The translations under genes were made by a program, and so were the position numbers. Under the pieces are notes generated by a model, which saw only the letters and a program-made list of their open reading frames with translations, ran no database searches and was not told the DNA's origin. A DNA stretch of 64,000 nucleotides from contig NZ_BAAAFZ010000053.1 in assembly GCF_039523795.1 (NCBI RefSeq), positions 62,001 through 126,000 on the forward strand. The letters are read 5' to 3'. Shown here in pieces: positions 1 through 8,375 of this stretch (the first letter of the stretch is position 1; each line of letters begins with the position of its first letter). This DNA is from Craurococcus roseus. GTDB lineage: Bacteria; Pseudomonadota; Alphaproteobacteria; Acetobacterales; Acetobacteraceae.

Positions 1-331
1 CCGCGTAGCTCCGGATCGCCCGCTGGTGGGCCTCGATCTCCTCGCCCTGCGCGGTGCGCCCGCCCAGGACGTTGGCCAGCTCCTCCGGCTTCACCAGGGC
101 GCCGGCCTCGAGCCCCAGCGCCGCGGCGAGTTCCGGCCGCAGGTCCGCCCGCACGGTGGGCACGCTGCCCATGCCCAACGCGACGGCCTGCGCCGTCTGG
201 AGGCCGGTGCCGCCCAGGTAGTAGGCCGCCAGGGAGAGTTGCTCGTTGGACAGTGTGCGCTGGAGCAGGTGCGAGGCCATGGCCGCCGCCGCGGCCTGCC
301 CGCCCATCACGCCCGTGCGGTAGGTCATCAT
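1..331 (-). CDS. MobF/TrwC-type conjugative relaxase, N-terminal part (runs off window)
   Basis: Reading leftward from an ATG at 331, the first 110 codons run off the window edge. The N-terminus has a double tyrosine (Y37-Y38, context LSLAAYYLGG), followed by a segment resembling the RPELAAALGL...ANVLGG region of TraA/TrwC relaxases of alphaproteobacterial plasmids. MobF relaxases nick oriT through N-terminal tyrosines and carry a helicase domain further on, which is outside this window. The start overlaps the stop of the upstream gene as ATGA (328-331), so the two are probably translationally coupled. The catalytic histidines and helicase cannot be checked here; assignment rests on the N-terminal pattern and the mobilization context. 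Confidence 0.7.
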   Translation of the reverse strand, partial: MMTYRTGVMGGQAAAAAMASHLLQRTLSNEQLSLAAYYLGGTGLQTAQAVALGMGSVPTVRADLRPELAAALGLEAGALVKPEELANVLGGRTAQGEEIEAHQRAIRSYA

Positions 332-738
332 GGCCGGGGGGGCGTCTCCATCTCCGGCACCTCGATCTCCGGCCGCGGCCCGGCGCCCCCGCCGGAGGCG
401 AGCTGCGCGGCCTGGATGGCGATGTCCTCCGCCAGCGCCGGCCAGCGTTCCACGCCCTCCGCCAATACCGCGAGGTGCCCGGTGTGCTTGCCGAGCTCAT
501 CCAGCATGCCCTGGAGGGTGCGGGACAGCTTGCCGCCGTCCTCCTTGTTCGCGGCGGTGGCCAGCCGGTTCACGGCTTCGCTGAGGGAGGCCACGGGGGC
601 AGTGAGGCCGTTCACGGCCTGGACCACGTGGGCCGCCACCACCTCGAGGCTGGTGATGCGCTCGCCCTGACGTTTGAGCTCCGCCAACACCAGGTCGGCC
701 TTGCGGTTGAGTTCCTCCAGCCGATCGTCGTCCGGCAT
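328..738 (-). CDS. coiled-coil protein upstream of relaxase
   Basis: A 136-residue protein that is helical and charged at the N-terminus (heptad-like Leu/Ala pattern, residues 5-75) with a Pro/Glu-rich tail. It has no signal peptide or membrane segment. It ends ATGA-overlapped with the relaxase gene. A small coiled-coil protein immediately before a relaxase is often an accessory factor of the relaxosome, but I recognise no family, so that role is inference from position only. Confidence 0.65.
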   Translation of the reverse strand: MPDDDRLEELNRKADLVLAELKRQGERITSLEVVAAHVVQAVNGLTAPVASLSEAVNRLATAANKEDGGKLSRTLQGMLDELGKHTGHLAVLAEGVERWPALAEDIAIQAAQLASGGGAGPRPEIEVPEMETPPRP

Positions 739-1004
739 CCGACCGTTCTGCCCTTCGCCCGATGACCCCGTGAGGGGTCACTTGGTCTGTAGCACTTCCT
801 TCCGCTCCGCAGCCACGCAAAGGACCGGACAAACACGGGACTGTTAAAGGATAAAGAGCGGATGGAAGAAGGACAGAGGCGGGACAGTTGCGGTAGGATG
901 CAGCTCTGAGGCCGTCCCGTTTCCGTTTGCCGGAGCTGGCTTCGCGCATCACAGAATGCGGGCACCGCCGGACAGAGGCGGGACGGACACGGGGCAGAGG
1001 CAGG
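739..1004. promoter_or_regulatory. divergent mob/tra promoter region with short repeats; oriT candidate
   Basis: The gene-free interval lies between the leftward relaxase pair and the rightward tra-like operon. It carries GGACAAACACGGGAC at 827-841, GGACAGAGGCGGGAC at 871-885 and an exact second copy at 970-984. A diverged inverted copy (GTCCCGTTTCCG) lies near 913. Repeats between divergent mobilization operons are typical of oriT or of operators for a relaxosome regulator. No nic site can be assigned by eye. Confidence 0.45.
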
Positions 1005-1463
1005 ATGGCGACGCTGGATGAGATCCTCGAGGCGATACCAAGACCGACCGAGGAGCCGCGTCCCGGGGCACATTCCCAGGTCTACGAGGCGCTGTGGGGG
1101 GCTTACGACACGCTCGTTCCCCACCTCGATCCTCCCAGGCGTCCTAACTGGCAGCACGTCGCTTCCAAGCTCGCGGCCCGGGGCATCCGCGACGGCGACC
1201 GCGAGAACCCGAAGCCACCCACGGGTGAGCGCACCCGGAAGGCGTGGTGGAAGGTGGGCCGCGACAAGGATGCCGTGGCGGCGGGAACGGCCACGCGCCG
1301 CCGCCGGCGCCGGGGCGCGGGCGCGGCGCGGGACACGATACCGGCCGCCGCCGCGGACGTGGTGCCGCCATCGCCTCCGCAGCAGCAGCGGCCGCCGAAG
1401 GATCCACCGAAGCCTTCCGAGGGGGAGGAGGGTGACGGCCTGACGTGGGCCGGGCCCGAGTAG
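1005..1463 (+). CDS. basic hypothetical protein, first gene of tra-like operon
   Basis: A 152-residue protein. The ATG at 1005 follows a purine-rich GAGGCAGG and is preferred over an upstream in-frame start at 927, which would lie across the repeats. The middle has a Trp-containing helical segment (NWQHVASKLAARGI) and an RTRKAWWKVGRD motif, then an Arg run and a Pro/Gln-rich tail. The layout (compact N-terminal DNA-binding-like region, disordered tail) recalls small TraJ/MobC-type oriT-binding proteins, but no family is recognised. It is 16 nt upstream of the ATPase gene. Confidence 0.6.
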   Translation: MATLDEILEAIPRPTEEPRPGAHSQVYEALWGAYDTLVPHLDPPRRPNWQHVASKLAARGIRDGDRENPKPPTGERTRKAWWKVGRDKDAVAAGTATRRRRRRGAGAARDTIPAAAADVVPPSPPQQQRPPKDPPKPSEGEEGDGLTWAGPE

Positions 1464-1479
1464 GAGCGAGGAAAGGGGG

Positions 1480-2418
1480 ATGCCGATGACTGAAAGGAAG
1501 GCGGGGAACCCGCCGGCGGCGGGACCGACCACCGAGACGCCTCCGCCGTTGTCGCTGGCGGAGCTGTTCACGCAGGAGATGGAGCGCGAGGAGGCGCCGG
1601 CGCGGGTGAGCCTGCCGCCGGCCACGAGCGCGGTGAAGCGCCGGGAGCGCACGAAGGAGATCCCCGACCTCACGGGGCTGGCGCCGTTCTGGATGCTCTT
1701 CGGGGGCGGCAACACCGGCAAGACCTTCCTCGGGCGGATCTTCGCCGGCGAGCTGCTCGAGCGGAAGACCGGGCGGTTCATCCTGGCGCCGATGGACCCG
1801 GGATTCCGGCTGCTCGCGGAGTTCGGGGTGCGGACGATGCAGCCGCCCTCGAGCGACCCGCGCGAGACGGCGGAGTGGCTCCGCGCGCTCTTCACGCAGG
1901 TGATGAAGCACCGGGCGCCGGGGGTGGGGGACACGGGCGGCGGCGAGACGGCGGCCACCGCCGTGATACGCGCGGCGCCCACCGTCTGGAAGGAGATGAA
2001 GGAGGCGGGCGTGGCCTTGGTCCCGGCCTACTTCTTCGCGCGGCCGGACGATCCGGTCATCCTCGAGGCGCACGCGGCGATGGGCTTCGCCCCCGAGGCC
2101 ACCGCGCTGGTGCTCAACATGAACAGCGTGGACGGCGCCGGCGCGTTCGACGCGGTCCGGGCGCACCCGGCCTACAAGGCGGCGCTCGAGCGGGGCGCGG
2201 TGGAGATCGTCATCCCCCGCCTGGAACCGCTGAAGCTGTCGCAGAAGATCGAGGCCCGGCGCTTCCACTTCTTCGAGGCGCGCGACGGCATCGTGCGTGA
2301 GGGCCTGGAGGCGGAGCCGCTGACCGGCATGGAGCGAGCGATCGTGCGCGGCTTCATCGGGGACTACCGGAAGGAGCTCGAGCCCATCGCCCAGCGCGCT
2401 TGGCTCCCCTGGAGCTGA
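1480..2418 (+). CDS. TraL-like P-loop ATPase
   Basis: 312 residues. A disordered Pro-rich N-terminus (1-60) precedes a P-loop GGGNTGKT at residues 75-82. The rest has the alternating strand/helix pattern of a MinD/ParA-like or TraL-like NTPase, including a substrate-loop-like VLNMNSVDGAG near residue 210. Such ATPases occur in mobilization operons of plasmids; the exact role is not established. It is 16 nt after the preceding gene and 4 nt before the next, so clearly co-transcribed. I infer a conjugation-accessory role from position. A chromosome-partition role is less likely because a dedicated ParA is encoded at 6.2-6.9 kb. Confidence 0.65.
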   Translation: MPMTERKAGNPPAAGPTTETPPPLSLAELFTQEMEREEAPARVSLPPATSAVKRRERTKEIPDLTGLAPFWMLFGGGNTGKTFLGRIFAGELLERKTGRFILAPMDPGFRLLAEFGVRTMQPPSSDPRETAEWLRALFTQVMKHRAPGVGDTGGGETAATAVIRAAPTVWKEMKEAGVALVPAYFFARPDDPVILEAHAAMGFAPEATALVLNMNSVDGAGAFDAVRAHPAYKAALERGAVEIVIPRLEPLKLSQKIEARRFHFFEARDGIVREGLEAEPLTGMERAIVRGFIGDYRKELEPIAQRAWLPWS

Positions 2419-2422
2419 GGCC

Positions 2423-3253
2423 ATGGGCGAACCGGGCGAGGCTGCGGCTCCGCCGCCGGACGGCGAAGGTTATGGGGCGCGGCAGCGGCCCCCGGTCCGC
2501 GCCGCGCGTGCAGGCCCCGCGCGCGAGGCGACCGTAGAGGGGCTCCGCCAATACGCCGAGGGCGTGGAGGCCGGGCGGATCAAACGCAAGCCGCCGGCGA
2601 ACGCCGACGAGATCGAGCAGGCGGTGCTCGAGGCGCAGGAGGAGTTGAAGAGGGCGGGGGAGCGTCCCCCGTTCTCGCGCGACCCTTACGGGCTGGTGCT
2701 CGCCGCCCTCTCCGTCACCTTGGGCGTCTTCCCGAAGGTGGTGCGCCGCACCGAAGGCGCGGTGTCCACCACCGCGGCGGAGCTCGCCAGGCTGGTGGAG
2801 GCGGTGCGCCACCCGTTCACGGAGGAGGAACGGGCGGCCGTCAAGCGCGACATGGTGCAGGCCACGCGCGACGGGGCCAGGGCCGGTGCGGAGGACATCG
2901 CACGGTGCGCGCGGGCCCAGGACCGGCGCAGTCTCGCCGCCGCCTTCGCGGGCGGGATGCTCGCGCTGGCCGCCATGGGCATGGGCGGGTTCGCCGTGGG
3001 GCGGGGCTCCGGCCGGGCGGAGGCGTCCGCCGCCGCAGCCGCGCTGAAGACGGAGCTCGAGATCGGGCAGCAGCGGGTGAGCATGACGCCGGCGCAGGCA
3101 GCGGTGTGGGTCCGGCTCTGGCAGGCCAACCCCGACATCGCGGAGGCGGTGCGCCGGGCGCAGAACGTCACCGCGGACGCAGGCGGGCGGCGCGGCGGGG
3201 CGGTGCCCCTCTGGCTCGATCCCGCGGGCCCGCCGCAACAGGCGAGGAAGTGA
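2423..3253 (+). CDS. membrane-anchored hypothetical protein of tra-like operon
   Basis: 276 residues. A charged, Pro-rich N-terminus is followed by two helical segments (about 60-80 and 112-165) and a single strong hydrophobic segment at residues 171-193, rich in Gly and Met. A soluble C-terminal region of about 80 residues follows. The architecture resembles DUF6118/TraM-like proteins of alphaproteobacterial plasmids, which I offer only as a possibility. It starts 4 nt after the ATPase stop. Confidence 0.6.
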   Translation: MGEPGEAAAPPPDGEGYGARQRPPVRAARAGPAREATVEGLRQYAEGVEAGRIKRKPPANADEIEQAVLEAQEELKRAGERPPFSRDPYGLVLAALSVTLGVFPKVVRRTEGAVSTTAAELARLVEAVRHPFTEEERAAVKRDMVQATRDGARAGAEDIARCARAQDRRSLAAAFAGGMLALAAMGMGGFAVGRGSGRAEASAAAAALKTELEIGQQRVSMTPAQAAVWVRLWQANPDIAEAVRRAQNVTADAGGRRGGAVPLWLDPAGPPQQARK

Positions 3254-3296
3254 CGCGCAAGGCGATCAACTGGGCGGGGAAGGAGGGGGCAGGGAG

Positions 3297-3623
3297 ATGA
3301 AGAAGGCGGTTGTCGCGTTCGCGCTGGTGCTCGCGTCGGGGCCGGCGTCGGCGCAGTTGAGTCCGCGGGACGAGGCGGACCTTCGCCGGGCGGAGGATCT
3401 CCGGCGCCAAGCCCTCGAGGTGGAGCAGCGCGCGCTGCGCCTTCAGGAACAGGAAGCCCGGGAGGGCTGGCAGCGCCGGCAGGCCGACGAGGCGCGGCAC
3501 GCGGAAGGCATCCGCCGGGCAGACGAGATGGACCGGCGGATGCGGGATCTGGAGCGCCGGCACGAAGAGGCGATCCGGGCGGAAGAGATGCGCCAGCTTC
3601 GGCTTCGCCGCTCTCCGGACTGA
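3297..3623 (+). CDS. secreted coiled-coil protein
   Basis: 108 residues with a clear signal peptide: MKKAVV, a hydrophobic core, then a predicted cut after ASGPASA-Q near residue 21. The mature part is almost one continuous Arg/Glu/Gln-rich helix, so a periplasmic coiled coil is likely. It is the last gene of the rightward operon. Small periplasmic helical proteins occur in conjugation gene sets, but nothing specific identifies this one. Confidence 0.6.
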   Translation: MKKAVVAFALVLASGPASAQLSPRDEADLRRAEDLRRQALEVEQRALRLQEQEAREGWQRRQADEARHAEGIRRADEMDRRMRDLERRHEEAIRAEEMRQLRLRRSPD

Positions 3624-4110
3624 CCGCGCGCTGCCGGCGCGGAGGAACGGCCGTCCTGTCCCGATCGAACAGAGAACACGGTCGGGTGCGTCGACGTCCG
3701 AAACGCCCGTCTCACGGTCGGGACCCGACGCCTCCGGAGTTTGACCTGGGCCTCGCGCCGCGCGGGCCAGGCGGGTCGGGCGGTTCCTCCCGCGCCCGGT
3801 AGCTGGGGCCACGCGGGCCACGGCGCGCGCTCGCGGGCGGTTAGCGCGCGGCGGCCTCGGGCTCGACCCGCCAGACCCGGTTGCCGGCGACGTCGGCCGA
3901 GCAAGGCCCCGTCCGTCGCGACTCCAGCAGTACCTCGCCCTGCCCTGCCCTACGCCGCGCACGGCGGCGCTCCCGGCCGCGCCGACCCACACGGTGTCGA
4001 GGCCGACACGCGCCCTCGCCGGCGGCCGGTTCGGAATACTCCCCCTCACGCGTGCCGCGGGTGCATGTGGCTCCGCGGCGCCGCGCGGCCTTTTCCCCAC
4101 GAACGCCCGG
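3624..4110. other. gene-free interval
   Basis: The 487 bases lie between the converging tra-like operon and the phosphoesterase gene. Open frames here have Arg/Pro-rich nonsense composition. No repeats, AT-rich stretch or convincing terminator were seen apart from a weak CCGCGC/GCGCGG hairpin just after 3623. Confidence 0.4.
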
Positions 4111-4980
4111 CTATGGCGCCTCGGCGGTCGTGCCGGTGGTCCAGCCCTGCCCGTCCCAGGCGCGGACCTCGACGCTGGCGCGGCCGCCTTCCACCGAGAT
4201 CAGGTTGTACGCGTTCGGCTCCCCGCGGAGCCGCGTGGAGGTGGCCGTGGCGGCCTGCACCACCAGCAGCCCGCTGCCCCCGCCCGGCCCCGCAGCGCCG
4301 CCCGCGGCCTCCGCCCCCGCCGCCGCCCCGCGCGCGCGCATGTAGCCGAGGTGCAGGTGGCCCGAGAGCACCATGCGCACGCCCTGCCCGGCGAAGGCGG
4401 CGAGCGCGGCCTCCGCCCGGCCCACCAGGCGCGTGTCCGGCGCGCTCTCCGGCGGCAGGAAGGGGTGGTGGGCGACCACGATCCGGAACAGGCCGTCCGG
4501 CAGCGCCCGCAACCGCTCCACCGCGCGCCGGAGACGGCCCTCCCCCACCCTGCCCTGCGACCAATCCAGGAAGGCGCCGGCGCGGGACGCGGTGTTGACG
4601 CCCACCACCGCGATCTCGCCGTCGCTCCAGACCGGCTCGGGCTCCTGGGCGATGAAGCGGCGCCACCGCCCGAGCGGGTCGAGGAGGCGCTCGTGCAGCC
4701 AATAGGAGGTGATGTCGTGGTTGCCCGGCACCGCGAGGACCGGCGCGCGCAGGCCGTCCAGGAAGGCGCGGGCGGCGCGGAACTCGCGCGAGCGGGCGCG
4801 CATGGTGAGGTCGCCGCTGACCGCGACGAGGTCGGGCGGGTCGGCGTTCAGATCGGCCGCCAGCGCCTCCACCACCGCCGGGTCGGTGAGGTGGAAGTGC
4901 AGGTCGGAGATGTGGGCGATGCGGCGCACCGGAAGCGGGCGATCAACAGCCGTCGCCGATGCGCCGGAGCGGCCGGCCAC
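4111..4980 (-). CDS. calcineurin-like metallophosphoesterase
   Basis: 289 residues carrying the family's metal-ligand motifs in order: DLHFH (residues 26-30), SGDL (55-58), GNHDI (86-90), AHHPF in the middle and GHLHLGY towards the end. These build the dinuclear metal site of class III phosphodiesterases (CpdA/Icc-like). The substrate is unknown; cAMP hydrolysis is possible but not shown. The gene is downstream of the 5008-5688 gene (27-nt gap) on the same strand. The C-terminal 80 residues are Ala/Gly-rich. Confidence 0.85.
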   Translation of the reverse strand: MAGRSGASATAVDRPLPVRRIAHISDLHFHLTDPAVVEALAADLNADPPDLVAVSGDLTMRARSREFRAARAFLDGLRAPVLAVPGNHDITSYWLHERLLDPLGRWRRFIAQEPEPVWSDGEIAVVGVNTASRAGAFLDWSQGRVGEGRLRRAVERLRALPDGLFRIVVAHHPFLPPESAPDTRLVGRAEAALAAFAGQGVRMVLSGHLHLGYMRARGAAAGAEAAGGAAGPGGGSGLLVVQAATATSTRLRGEPNAYNLISVEGGRASVEVRAWDGQGWTTGTTAEAP

Positions 4981-5007
4981 GGCGCTCCCGGGTGGCCGGG
5001 AGGGCGG

Positions 5008-5688
5008 TCAGGAGCCCGTCTCCAGCAGCGCCGGGCCCCCTGCCCGAACACCCACACCCACCGCCGCCCCCGGCCGCCCTTGCGCGTCGACCTCGCACAG
5101 CCGGTCCAGCAACCCGATCGCTTGGTCCCAGCACCACTCCGCCTCGCGCTCGTCCCAGGCGTCGCGCCCGCAGAGCGCGAGCAGGTCCCCCGCGGCGCCC
5201 GCCAGCTCGACCTCCTGGCCGCGTCCGCGGCCGCTTTCGGCCTCCTCCAGGAGCCCGTCGATGCGGCGCAGGAGGGCGCCCCGGAGCAGCCGGGTCCGCA
5301 GGCGCCGGACGAGACCCGCGCGCCGCCACGCCGGCCCGCCGTCGGGCGGGGACGCTCGGCGCTCGCCGGAGGCCGCGGGGAGGATCGCCTCCACCAGCGC
5401 CCGGCGCAGCACCTCGGCGCGGGCCCGGTCGAGCCCGTCGTTGGTGCCGATGAGGCGCGGCGCGAAAGGCTTCAAGCGTTGGCGCGCCCCGCGGGGCATG
5501 TGGTCGTTGACCGGGATGGCGAAGGCGCGGACCAGCGGGGAGGCGCAGGCCGGGCGGTCCGTGTGGCCCTCGCCCGCCAAGTGGGCCGCGAGGGACACGA
5601 CGCACGCGGTGCCCTCGCGCGGCTCGCCGATGCCGCTCACCAGTTCGAAGCGGTCGAGGACGCGCTGCAGCCGCAGGTCCGGGCTCAT
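5008..5688 (-). CDS. hypothetical protein
   Basis: 226 residues from the ATG at 5688, preceded by a GGAGGGGG stretch about 9 nt upstream. An in-frame start at 5784 would add 32 low-complexity residues. It is soluble, mostly helical and Arg/Leu-rich, with a Cys-containing segment LLALCGRDAW and no recognised domain. It is probably co-transcribed with the downstream phosphoesterase. An ACCT-N4-AGGT palindrome at 5838-5849 sits in its upstream region. Confidence 0.55.
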   Translation of the reverse strand: MSPDLRLQRVLDRFELVSGIGEPREGTACVVSLAAHLAGEGHTDRPACASPLVRAFAIPVNDHMPRGARQRLKPFAPRLIGTNDGLDRARAEVLRRALVEAILPAASGERRASPPDGGPAWRRAGLVRRLRTRLLRGALLRRIDGLLEEAESGRGRGQEVELAGAAGDLLALCGRDAWDEREAEWCWDQAIGLLDRLCEVDAQGRPGAAVGVGVRAGGPALLETGS

Positions 5689-5837
5689 GGCGGGATCCCC
5701 CTCCCCTCCCCGGCCCGAGCCTGCATCGGCGCTCCGGGACGGCAACTCCCCCAGCCGCGCGCCGATCCGCGGGTCGGCTCCCATAGCGCGCGACGATCGA
5801 GACGATCCAGAGCCCTTCCTGTAACTCGAAGGTCAGC

Positions 5838-5849
5838 ACCTCCAAAGGT
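5838..5849. promoter_or_regulatory. ACCT-N4-AGGT palindrome (site 1)
   Basis: ACCTCCAAAGGT has both arms of the dispersed palindrome. Half-sites (CGAAGGTC, AGAAGGTG) flank it. It lies between the small parB-like gene and the promoter side of the 5008-5688 gene. Confidence 0.45.
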
Positions 5850-5870
5850 CAGAACGCCAGAAGGTGTTGA

Positions 5871-6254
5871 TCAAGCGCGCGGACGCCGGGAGGCCGAGCG
5901 TCCGCTCGGGACATTGGCGCTGACCGGCTTCAACGGCGGCAGGCCGCGCTTCTGCAGGAGCAGGTTCCAGGCCTCGTGGCCGAGCTTCTGGAGGCTCAGG
6001 TCGGCGTCGAGGCTGAGCTGCCGCAGCCGCCGGCGGTCCTCCGGCGCGACCAGGATGTTCACCGGCACCACGGCCTGCCCGCCGGCGGCCTCCAGAGGCT
6101 GCGCTTCCGGTTCCGCGCGCCCCGCCGTTGGCGGGTCGGGTGCCTCCCCCGGGACCGGCGCCGCCGGGTTCGGCGGCGCCTCCGGCCCGGCGGGGTCGTC
6201 CTCGATCGGCGCCATGACCTCCGCGAGGGAGCGCCCGCGCCTACTGCCGCTCAC
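5871..6254 (-). CDS. parB: small ParB-like/ribbon-helix-helix partner of ParA
   Basis: 127 residues from a GTG at 6254, which overlaps the parA stop by 14 nt. Residues 1-70 are Pro/Ala-rich and disordered. A C-terminal segment (NILVAPEDRRRLRQLSL to AWNLLLQK) has the strand-helix-helix look of a ribbon-helix-helix domain. Tiny RHH proteins encoded directly after a ParA act as centromere-binding adaptors and autorepressors in type Ib partition systems. The overlap with parA and the nearby palindrome cluster support this; the family match itself is by eye. Confidence 0.65.
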   Translation of the reverse strand: MSGSRRGRSLAEVMAPIEDDPAGPEAPPNPAAPVPGEAPDPPTAGRAEPEAQPLEAAGGQAVVPVNILVAPEDRRRLRQLSLDADLSLQKLGHEAWNLLLQKRGLPPLKPVSANVPSGRSASRRPRA

Positions 6255-6879
6255 GGGCGACCTCCTGGATCCAGGCCCATGCGGTGCGGAGCTCGGCGTG
6301 GGCGTCGCGGGCGGCGCTGCCCCGCATCTCACCGACGCCGCGCCCCTCGAGCGACGCGTCGAGGTAGACCGCCCGGTCCGCGATGTGGGTGGGGCAGACC
6401 GGGACCGGGTAGCGCGACAGCGCCGCCCTGGCGTCGCGGGCGCGCATCTCGTTCTTGGCGGCGTTGACGACCACGACCGCGCGCCGCTCCAGCCGCCGGA
6501 GGATCTTCAGCGTCTCGCCCACGGCCTCCAGGTCGTCCGGCGAAGGGCGAACCGGCACGATGACCAGGTCCGCGACCCGGGCCGCCTCCGCCTCCGGTTC
6601 GGCGACGGCCGGCCGCGTGTCCACGAACACGGCCCCCGGCCGCTTGCGGAGGGACGCCGCGGCCGCGGTGAGGCTGGCGCCGTCCAGGTCGAGGAGGTCG
6701 GGCCGCTCCGGCGTCGGCTGGAGGCCCTGGCGCCGCTGCCACCACTTGGTGGAGGTTTCCTGGGGGTCGCGGTCGATGAGGACGCTGGCGCCCGCCTCCC
6801 CCGCGAGCACGGCGAGCTGGCGTGCGAGGGTGCTTTTGCCGGCGCCGCCCTTCTGGCTGACGAGTGAGAAGATGTGCAC
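6241..6879 (-). CDS. parA: ParA-family partition ATPase
   Basis: 212 residues from a GTG at 6879 that has AGAGGG six nt upstream; an in-frame GTG at 6912 adds 11 residues but has no ribosome binding site. A deviant Walker A, KGGAGKST, lies within the first 20 residues. A Walker A' appears as DRDPQE instead of the usual DxDPQ, and Walker B as VFVDTRPA. Length fits small type Ib ParA proteins lacking the N-terminal HTH. It segregates plasmid copies with its partner encoded immediately downstream. A palindrome-like sequence (about 6910-6921) covers the region just upstream, so autoregulation is likely. Confidence 0.88.
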   Translation of the reverse strand: MHIFSLVSQKGGAGKSTLARQLAVLAGEAGASVLIDRDPQETSTKWWQRRQGLQPTPERPDLLDLDGASLTAAAASLRKRPGAVFVDTRPAVAEPEAEAARVADLVIVPVRPSPDDLEAVGETLKILRRLERRAVVVVNAAKNEMRARDARAALSRYPVPVCPTHIADRAVYLDASLEGRGVGEMRGSAARDAHAELRTAWAWIQEVARERQ

Positions 6880-7054
6880 CTCTTGCCCTCTGGGTGTTTC
6901 GAGGTCATGCACTATGAAGGTGCGGAGCTAGCAAGGCCACTACCTTTTGTTCCCTCGAAGGTTCGCGCCTCTGAAGGCCCGAACGTATCCAACTGCGGAG
7001 GGCACAAGGCACAACACTACGACGGTTTGAACCCCTTTAGGCGAGGAGTACCTG

Positions 7055-7066
7055 ACCTCAGAAGGT
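7055..7066. promoter_or_regulatory. ACCT-N4-AGGT palindrome (site 2)
   Basis: ACCTCAGAAGGT, the reverse complement of the sites at 7853 and 10543. It is followed by GCGAAG. Confidence 0.55.
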
Positions 7067-7106
7067 GCGAAGCTTCACTGCGACCGGCGCGACGCCGGAG
7101 GTCCGC

Positions 7107-7199
7107 GTCAGCGGGCGCCACCCGAAGGGCCGAGACGCCGACGGCGGCTCGGGGAGCGAAGCGAGTAGCACGCGGCCCCCGCGCGAGCGGGGGAGACGC
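7107..7199. repeat. 93-bp intergenic repeat, copy 1
   Basis: It matches 31042-31131 over its whole length with few differences. It contains a near-perfect hairpin (CCGAGACGCCG / CGGCGGCTCGG), then GAGCGAAGCGAGTAGCACGCGG and a GC-rich foot. Both copies lie in gene-free DNA that also carries an ACCT-N4-AGGT palindrome. Confidence 0.65.
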
Positions 7200-7254
7200 A
7201 AAAACCGTGCGGCATTGCGCCCACCTGCGAATGCAAGAACACAATAACCTCAGC

Positions 7255-7266
7255 GCCTTCTCAGGT
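7255..7266. promoter_or_regulatory. near-copy of ACCT-N4-AGGT palindrome (site 3)
   Basis: GCCTTCTCAGGT, one mismatch in the left arm. Confidence 0.4.
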
Positions 7267-7355
7267 GCAAAGTGCGAGCATTGGGTACGGCACCCGATCC
7301 CAAGGCGCAATGCGACGAGGCACATGGATCTCAGATTGAACGTTACCACCTTTAT

Positions 7356-7367
7356 ACCTTCATAGGT
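7356..7367. promoter_or_regulatory. ACCT-N4-AGGT palindrome (site 4)
   Basis: ACCTTCATAGGT, followed by TTAGAGTA. The same extension follows site 5. Confidence 0.55.
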
Positions 7368-7604
7368 TTAGAGTAACGCCACTGCGAACCTTCGTGTCGA
7401 AGTGAGCGCCCGCGCCTGGGCGGTCCCAGTGCCGTCGCGCACCGCCGACCAACTGGCCGAGCCGCTCACCGGACTGTCGGGCCACCCGTGAGGGTTAGGG
7501 CAGGTTGGAGTTGACTGTCCCTAAGCGTCCGCCCAGCGAGGGGGCATACGGGCCGGCAGCGGCGTCACAATGACCCATGGAGAACCAGAGGTCCTCACCT
7601 CTGC

Positions 7605-7616
7605 ACCTTAAGAGGT
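7605..7616. promoter_or_regulatory. ACCT-N4-AGGT palindrome (site 5)
   Basis: ACCTTAAGAGGT, followed by TTGGAGTA, with extra half-sites on both sides. Confidence 0.55.
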
Positions 7617-7852
7617 TTGGAGTAGGAAGGTGGTCAGCCCCTCCTCATAGGGTGGAAGTCGGCTTCGCAACCGGTGCGGCGTCGTTGGTTCCCGACGGTG
7701 AACGCCCGCGCTCCCCAACACACACTGAGCCGAACCGCACAGGGCAGCAGGGGAGGGCAGGGCCGAGTTTTGGTTCTTCTCAGACCTGCCCCGATAGGGG
7801 TCGCGGCCGGCGGCCGCCCCACCAAGCAAGGATCACAGGTGAAAACGTACAC

Positions 7853-7864
7853 ACCTTCTGAGGT
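7853..7864. promoter_or_regulatory. ACCT-N4-AGGT palindrome (site 6)
   Basis: ACCTTCTGAGGT, followed by TGCGAGTG; identical to the site at 10543. Confidence 0.55.
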
Positions 7865-8198
7865 TGCGAGTGGCATCGAAGGTGGCGTGGCCCCCGGCCT
7901 TTGGCGGCCGGCACTGGTCGGGTGCCTCACGCAGGTGCTTGTGGCCGGAGGGCGGAGCAGGCCCGGGCGTGGCAGAGCGTTCCTGCGACGCGGCAAATAG
8001 CGACGCAGCAAATGGCGCCGCTGCGGGCCACGTGGATAGGGAAGGCCGAGCGCCGCCCCGGCTGCGTCCACCCACGAACCCCCGAAAGTCGCTTCCCGCC
8101 GCCCCCCGAACACGCCAGCGCCCGACAGGGCGCCTCCTATCGCAACCGTCGCGCCAGCATCGTCGCCTCGCGGCCGTGTCGCCAAGGCCGGCGGGGAG

Positions 8199-8375
8199 CT
8201 AAGCGGGTTCGCCGGGCTCGACGGTCATGAGCGCCGGGACGGGCCGCCCTTCGCGCCGCAGGAAGTCCCGCGCCTTGCGTTCGGCCTCGGCCGCGTCCGC
8301 CGCGAAGACCCAGCACAGCAGTTCGCCGGCGCTCGTGACCTTGAAGCAGGGGCGCTTGGCGTAGGGACGGCGCAT
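8199..8375 (-). CDS. small hypothetical protein
   Basis: 58 residues from an ATG at 8375 with GGGAG about 6 nt upstream. The sequence is well composed: a basic start (MRRPYAKRPCF), a strand-like stretch ending ELLCWVFAAD, then an amphipathic helix AAEAERKARDFLRREG and the end VPALMTVEP. It looks like a compact beta-alpha fold. The family is unknown and there is no obvious operon partner. Confidence 0.6.
   Translation of the reverse strand: MRRPYAKRPCFKVTSAGELLCWVFAADAAEAERKARDFLRREGRPVPALMTVEPGEPA

Larger units (their letters stand above)
6880..8198. other. gene-free partition/control region upstream of parA
   Basis: About 1.3 kb contains no convincing gene on either strand. It holds five good ACCT-N4-AGGT palindromes or near-copies, several half-sites, and one copy of a 93-bp repeat (7107-7199). 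Two palindromes are followed by the same extension, AGGTTTRGAGTA. Clustering next to parA suggests the centromere (parS) and/or operators. No rep gene was found here. Confidence 0.5.

Noticed and set aside
7577..8185. Open frames on both strands upstream of parA
   Set aside because: They cross the palindromes, lack ribosome binding sites and have low-complexity composition, so the region is treated as non-coding.
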